From JBFJVZ01 sp041623895 (GTDB lineage: Bacteria; Planctomycetota; Planctomycetia; Pirellulales; Pirellulaceae): DNA of 20,352 bases. Made by a program: the position numbers and the translations under genes. The stretch is from positions 1 through 20,352 of the forward strand of contig JBFJVZ010000085.1 of NCBI GenBank assembly GCA_041623895.1. Direction: 5' to 3'. The notes beneath the pieces are model-generated. The model searched no databases. It was not told where the DNA came from and saw nothing but the letters and a program-made list of their open reading frames with translations. Shown here in pieces: positions 16,074 to 20,352 of this stretch. The stretch's first letter is position 1. Every line of letters begins with the position of its first letter.

Positions 16074-19000
16074 TCTTTTCCAAAACAGATCACGGTGCCG
16101 TCGAGTGTCGACAGAAACAACTGACCGTTTGCACCTGCCATCCCATCCCAGGCGGGCAACGTTCCCAATTTGATTTTGTTCTTGATCTGGCCGGTGAGCG
16201 TGTCGATGGACAACAGCAGACCACTGTCGCCGCTCAGCAAGGCATCTTGCGCGGCCAACAGCCTTTCCACTTCCTGGTCGCCCTCGGTCAGTTCCTGGAA
16301 TGTCGTCTCTTCATCAATGATATCCGGCGGTCCAGCGATGAACAGATTCTCGCCGGCCAAGATCATCGCACGAACGTAGATCGGAACATCTTGTTTCCAT
16401 TTGGGTTGCACCAGGCTGTTACCGGGCTTTTGAGCGTTATTGCCGCCGCCACGTTTTTGGGCGGAGAACTGCAACGCCTTGCCAAACTTGCCGTTGACCA
16501 CTCGTGCGCCCTCGACCGTTCCATTGTTGCGGTGGACCGATTGGTCGCGTGCCGTACCATCGTCAAAAGTGACGGCCAGAACGGCGTCGTCAGAAATCTC
16601 GGTGCCATCGTCAAAGCGAGCCGCGATCTGCTCGGCGGTTGCGGCCTGAAAGTACAAGCGGACTTCATCGATCAAACCGGTAAAGGGCAGTTGCGTGTTG
16701 TACTCGCCAACCGCCGTTTGACCATCCAGGCCGACTTCCATCGGCTGCGCGGGGTCGCTCGTGATCAAGCCTGCTGCTTTGCCTTCAGCGGCCAGTTCTC
16801 CATCGACGTATAGCTTCATCGATTTGTCGTTATCCAGGACGCCGGCAACGTGGTGCCAGCCGCCGACGATCCGTTTGTTTCCGGAGACCGTGGCGAGTGT
16901 CTCAGCACTGCGGACCAGAAACTCAGGGCGTCCCGCCTTCAGCGTCAGCGCAAACCCTTGCGCGGGACCGCCGCGGGCGACGATCACACCTTGTTGCTTG
17001 GTTGCTGTGATCCAGGCTTCGATCGTGAGCGGCTTGTTGGTTGGATCGAGGCTCTTGGTTTTCGGAAACTGCGCGTACGATCCACTCAGGCCGCCGCCAC
17101 CCTTCTTACCCCAGCCTTCGGGAATCTCCGGTGGGTTGGGTTCGGCGGCAAACAATTGATGTTCCAGCGTGGTTGTCCAGCGCAGGTACTCTGGTTTGCG
17201 GCCGTACCCGAAAACGTAACCGTTACCACGGACCAAAATTCGACCCGATGGTGCGAAGCGTCCCGCCTGATAGTAACCACCGTGGCCGCCGGCAAAGCTT
17301 TGGCCGTGGACCCAGTAAGAGCGATGGAACCAGGTGTCATCCAAAAAGCCCATGGGCGCGAAAATGTGGGCATCGTCGCCCCGTTGCTTGGACGCTTGCG
17401 AGGCAAAATCTCCTGAGTTGGGGCCGATTTCCAGCCGGTTTCCTTGCAGATCAAATTTCTGCGACTTCATGAAAATGTGTTTTCCATCGCAGGTCAGAAT
17501 ATCGGGCAGACCAACGGGCATTTGCAGGATCTGCAGCTTTTCTTGAATGTTGTTTCCGGTGTCTGGGTTTTGTTCATCCATCACCGTCTCGGAAAGCTTC
17601 TTTCCCGTCTTCAAATCGAGCCGCAAGAGACGCAGCCCGCCGTCCAGAAAGATCGAACGGCCGGCGACGCAGTACACCATGTCTTCTCGCACCAACACGC
17701 TACCGTGAACGGGCCACAGTGATTCGAGTTGTTCATAAGCCATGGTGTGACGGTCCAAGGGGGCGGCGCGGAAACGCCAAACCAGTTTGCCGTCAGTCGT
17801 CAGGCAATAAACCCAACCATCGGTCGATCCAAAGACAACGCGATCGCGATAAACGGTCGGCGGTGAATCGATTCGTGCCCCCGCCGTGAAGGTCCATTTA
17901 CTGTTGCCGGAATTCTGATCCAGTGCGTGCAAGGTGTGCGCGTCGATCTGTGAAACGTAAACCGTGCCAGCGGCGATGACCGGCGGAGTCAATCGGCCGC
18001 CCAGATTCGCTGTCCACTTGGACTTCAAGTTCGCGTCCACGGCCGCGGAGGACTTGCCGGTACGATCTTGATCATGCCGGTAGGTCGGCCAATCACCGTT
18101 ATCGTCTTTGGCTTGCCCGCCCAGCGGCGCGGCGAACGCGGGTCCTTTTTCCAACCGCCCCTCATCGGAGATTTCCTTGGGCACCGGACGCGTCTCCGAG
18201 GCCGGCGCCAGGGCATTGAACCCGAACAACTTCGCTTCGGGATAGCAGGCACAATTGTGAGGCGGCGCGTAGGTCAATCCATTGCACGGCATCACGCCGT
18301 ACAGACAACCGCCACGCACCCAGTGATGAATGTCCCAATGTTCTTGATCGGGATCGACGAACTCGATTCCGGTCCGCGACGGCATCAGAAAGTTGTTGGT
18401 TGCCTTGGCAATGTAGCAGCGATGATGGAACCAGTACGTATCCACATCCGGCGGGAATTCCTTTTTGACTTCTCCCGTCTTGGGGTCGCGACCGGTGTAG
18501 ACACCCGAGTCTTTTCCCGAAGTCAGCGGTGCGAGCCAAACCAGGCCGTCGACAACCATCAGGTCCTGTGGTGATTGATAACCACTGTTGGGAAAACTCG
18601 CGCCCCACAGTTCGCTACCGCTTTTGCTGTCCAAGCTGACCATTTTGCCGTCGCCGCCGGCGTACAAGACAACGTCATCATGAATGACCAATCGTGGTCC
18701 AAAGTTAAACGTGTACGATTGGCGACGGGTAACGGGCTCGGATTCCCAAGCCAGATCGCCAGAGTTTTGATCGAGACTGACAACCTTTTGACCGTCGTGG
18801 AAATAGACCTTGGCATCATCGGCCGCCAAGGTTAGCGGCGACAATCCAGTCTGTTTGGCCCACAACTGCTCGCCCGATTGGGCGTCGAATGCCATCACGA
18901 CTCGTGGTTCTTCGTTCCAAAACAGATTTCGCACGTGGGCCTGGTCACCAACGCGACCGTGCAAGGGTGTGTAATCTTGCAGTTCTGCTGCTCCCTTACG

Positions 19001-19963
19001 CACGACCAAGAACAGCATCCCATTCTTAAACAGAATCTCTTCGGTCGCATCGCTGTCTTTGTAGGTCCGTAACGTTTCGCCCGTCGCCGCATCGAGCGCC
19101 GTCAGAGGAGCGTTGTAGCCGAGTGTAACAAACACGGTATCGTCACTGGAGACCAGGCGTCGCGCCAGCTGCGTCGGACCGCTCTTAAGCGGCCACAGGT
19201 GACTTTGCCAATCGGGAATATCGCGTTTCCAAAGTACCGATCCGTTGAAGGCGTCACGTGCGATCAGCTTCCATTTGCTGGGCAGTTGGATCGAGATGCG
19301 ACTGCCTTCGTCCATGATGTAAAACATGCGGCCATTGGTGGAGACCAGCGCACTCATGCTGGCCATACGATCGTGATGCCGTGACCAACGCGGGCTGCCG
19401 ACCCACTGCAAGTGACGCGGCGGGGCGACGACATCATCATTAGCGACCGAGTTGCCAGTGGAATCGTGCAGGTAATGTGACCATTCGTCGATGTTGTCTG
19501 GCCGAGGCTTCGTGAATTTGACCCACTTGCCTTGGCGCTGAATCATGGCGACACCGTTGGGAACCAGCACGCGAATGACCTCCTCCATCGGTACGTCGGC
19601 TAAGTCTTCACTGACGAGCAGATTGACCAGGTTGTCAACGTAGGGCAGTTGATCACCGGAGAAACTGCTGACCGCGATCTCACCGTAACTGCCTGCTGCT
19701 TGAATTCGTGAGCGAAGCGGATCAAGGGAAGCGGCGTCACGCACCAGAGCATGGATTTGGGTTGCGTCGTTCTGGCGAAGCAACATGGTTAATTTGCCGT
19801 CACCCGCGTTCAGATGAACGAAGAATCCCGCGTTGACTCCCGCCTGGGAGAAAATTTCCTGAGCGTCGGCCGTGGCGTCGGCGTGAGCCTGATGGGCTGT
19901 GCAGGCGAAAGAGAGCGCAAAACAAACGACGACCGACCGATACTTTGACCACGTTGAAAACAT
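16070..19963 (-). CDS. Secreted PQQ-like beta-propeller/LamG protein with methyltransferase-like N-terminus
   Basis: The 1297-residue product has a signal peptide cleaved after A28 (AHA|D). Residues about 29-150 resemble a SAM-methyltransferase Rossmann fold: VHLNAGDGKL (49-58) as motif I, NLVNLLVSED (111-120) as the strand-4 region and VLVPNGVAMI (132-141) as the motif after it. Two runs of PQQ-like propeller blades follow (about 180-600 and 624-950), with repeats such as ALDAATGETLRTYKD and GSTDGWVYCLTTDGKLVWRF. Between them lies a Cys-rich loop, CNGLTYAPPHNCACYPEAK. A LamG/concanavalin-like domain (about 960-1115) with GWHHVAGVLDNDKSMKLYVDG comes next, and a last blade closes the protein. 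ATG at 19963 is chosen for the signal peptide and the GGGAG upstream; 51 extra codons are open before it. No PQQ-dehydrogenase active site is evident, so binding or scaffolding is likelier than catalysis. It is the first gene of the operon. Confidence 0.9.
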   Translation of the reverse strand: MFSTWSKYRSVVVCFALSFACTAHQAHADATADAQEIFSQAGVNAGFFVHLNAGDGKLTMLLRQNDATQIHALVRDAASLDPLRSRIQAAGSYGEIAVSSFSGDQLPYVDNLVNLLVSEDLADVPMEEVIRVLVPNGVAMIQRQGKWVKFTKPRPDNIDEWSHYLHDSTGNSVANDDVVAPPRHLQWVGSPRWSRHHDRMASMSALVSTNGRMFYIMDEGSRISIQLPSKWKLIARDAFNGSVLWKRDIPDWQSHLWPLKSGPTQLARRLVSSDDTVFVTLGYNAPLTALDAATGETLRTYKDSDATEEILFKNGMLFLVVRKGAAELQDYTPLHGRVGDQAHVRNLFWNEEPRVVMAFDAQSGEQLWAKQTGLSPLTLAADDAKVYFHDGQKVVSLDQNSGDLAWESEPVTRRQSYTFNFGPRLVIHDDVVLYAGGDGKMVSLDSKSGSELWGASFPNSGYQSPQDLMVVDGLVWLAPLTSGKDSGVYTGRDPKTGEVKKEFPPDVDTYWFHHRCYIAKATNNFLMPSRTGIEFVDPDQEHWDIHHWVRGGCLYGVMPCNGLTYAPPHNCACYPEAKLFGFNALAPASETRPVPKEISDEGRLEKGPAFAAPLGGQAKDDNGDWPTYRHDQDRTGKSSAAVDANLKSKWTANLGGRLTPPVIAAGTVYVSQIDAHTLHALDQNSGNSKWTFTAGARIDSPPTVYRDRVVFGSTDGWVYCLTTDGKLVWRFRAAPLDRHTMAYEQLESLWPVHGSVLVREDMVYCVAGRSIFLDGGLRLLRLDLKTGKKLSETVMDEQNPDTGNNIQEKLQILQMPVGLPDILTCDGKHIFMKSQKFDLQGNRLEIGPNSGDFASQASKQRGDDAHIFAPMGFLDDTWFHRSYWVHGQSFAGGHGGYYQAGRFAPSGRILVRGNGYVFGYGRKPEYLRWTTTLEHQLFAAEPNPPEIPEGWGKKGGGGLSGSYAQFPKTKSLDPTNKPLTIEAWITATKQQGVIVARGGPAQGFALTLKAGRPEFLVRSAETLATVSGNKRIVGGWHHVAGVLDNDKSMKLYVDGELAAEGKAAGLITSDPAQPMEVGLDGQTAVGEYNTQLPFTGLIDEVRLYFQAATAEQIAARFDDGTEISDDAVLAVTFDDGTARDQSVHRNNGTVEGARVVNGKFGKALQFSAQKRGGGNNAQKPGNSLVQPKWKQDVPIYVRAMILAGENLFIAGPPDIIDEETTFQELTEGDQEVERLLAAQDALLSGDSGLLLSIDTLTGQIKNKIKLGTLPAWDGMAGANGQLFLSTLDGTVICFGKE

Positions 19964-19968
19964 GTGGA

Positions 19969-19973
19969 CTCCC
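19969..19973 (-). promoter_or_regulatory. Ribosome binding site deciding the start of the PQQ/LamG gene
   Basis: GGGAG on the minus strand lies 5 nt before the ATG at 19963. It is the best ribosome binding site in the region, and together with the signal peptide it argues against the longer frame from 20116. Confidence 0.7.
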
Positions 19974-20021
19974 GGGAAGCGACTGAAGTCAGCGAGATGG
20001 TAAGGGGGATGAAGACCCAGC

Positions 20022-20027
20022 ATTGTA
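20022..20027 (-). promoter_or_regulatory. Possible -10 element of the operon
   Basis: TACAAT on the minus strand, in the context TGTTACAATGC, lies about 58 bp before the ATG at 19963. The expected -35 position holds only a poor match, so the call is tentative. Confidence 0.3.
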
Positions 20028-20352
20028 ACAGCGAACCGCCCGAGATGCGCAGCAGGGTCTTCGGCCCCTGTCGTGCAATTCTCCGAATTGGATTCACAAA
20101 ACCAGTTGCCCGCCATTTCCAGCGGGTTACCAACCCAAGATCGTCAGTGCCATTGAGCTTGAGCCCGGAACGCAAGCGTTTATTTGCGAGCGGATTTACC
20201 GTCATGTTTAAGCGTAACGGAATTCGCCAATCGGGTCGGTGGGAAGGCCGGAATTCCAAGAAAGAGTGCGTAAAACAGCGACCTCCGTTTCTTTCATTGC
20301 CGCCGGGCCCGCAGGGACACATTTATTTTGACATTCTCGGCCCCATTCGCTA

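Larger units (their letters stand above)
19964..20352. other. Upstream region of the five-gene operon
   Basis: These 389 bp hold no gene I can support. Frames that are open here run into the propeller gene in another frame or lack any domain. A small hairpin CCCGC/GCGGG (20109-20113 and 20122-20126) and a possible -10 box at 20022-20027 are the only signals seen. The operon promoter should lie here, unless transcription enters from beyond the window. Confidence 0.45.

Noticed and set aside
16007..16813. 268-codon plus-strand frame antisense to the operon
   Set aside because: It is opposite the LamG and terminal propeller coding sequence and the start of the next gene, with no domain of its own.
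19810..20322. 170-codon minus-strand frame overlapping the start of the PQQ/LamG gene
   Set aside because: It overlaps the signal peptide coding region in another frame and has no recognisable domain.

Overview
The window looks like chromosomal DNA of a planctomycete, most likely a Pirellulaceae member (Rhodopirellula-like). The clues are moderate G+C, very long secreted or membrane proteins with PQQ-type, FG-GAP/VCBS and LamG domains, a Ser/Thr kinase next to a Planctomycetes-type ECF sigma factor, an exported isochorismatase-SMP30 fusion, and palindromic repeats between genes. No tRNA, rRNA, CRISPR array, transposase or phage gene was seen.

Layout. (1) Positions 222-3221, plus strand: pntA (one-piece alpha subunit) and pntB, the proton-translocating transhydrogenase. 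They are preceded by a compact pair of interleaved inverted repeats that could fold as an H-type pseudoknot. (2) Positions 9049-3241, minus strand: a 1739-residue membrane Ser/Thr kinase with a periplasmic FG-GAP-like sensor region and a five-helix C-terminus. It is followed after 25 bp by a small ECF sigma factor with a TTG start, so the two look like a signalling pair. (3) Positions 9050-9510: a divergent intergenic region with repeat-like hairpins. (4) Positions 9511-11727, plus strand: an exported cysteine hydrolase (isochorismatase fold) fused to an SMP-30/gluconolactonase propeller. (5) Positions 11728-11926: a convergent gap filled by a nested palindromic element of about 140 bp. (6) Positions 19963-11927, minus strand: five tightly packed, partly overlapping genes. 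In order they are a secreted PQQ-propeller/LamG giant with a methyltransferase-like N-terminus, an exported protein of unknown function, a tandem two-domain ModA-like binding protein, a ModB-like permease and a short ModC-like ATPase.

How the genes may work together. The transhydrogenase is housekeeping NADPH supply. The kinase and sigma factor probably turn an envelope signal into transcription, but their targets are not visible. The five-gene cluster is the most novel part. It is a complete ABC importer of the molybdate/tungstate/sulfate-type architecture, translationally coupled to two large exported proteins. Its second ligand-binding domain has cysteines at or near positions where ModA-type proteins hold oxyanions. 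The substrate may therefore be something other than molybdate, but this is inference from sequence alone.
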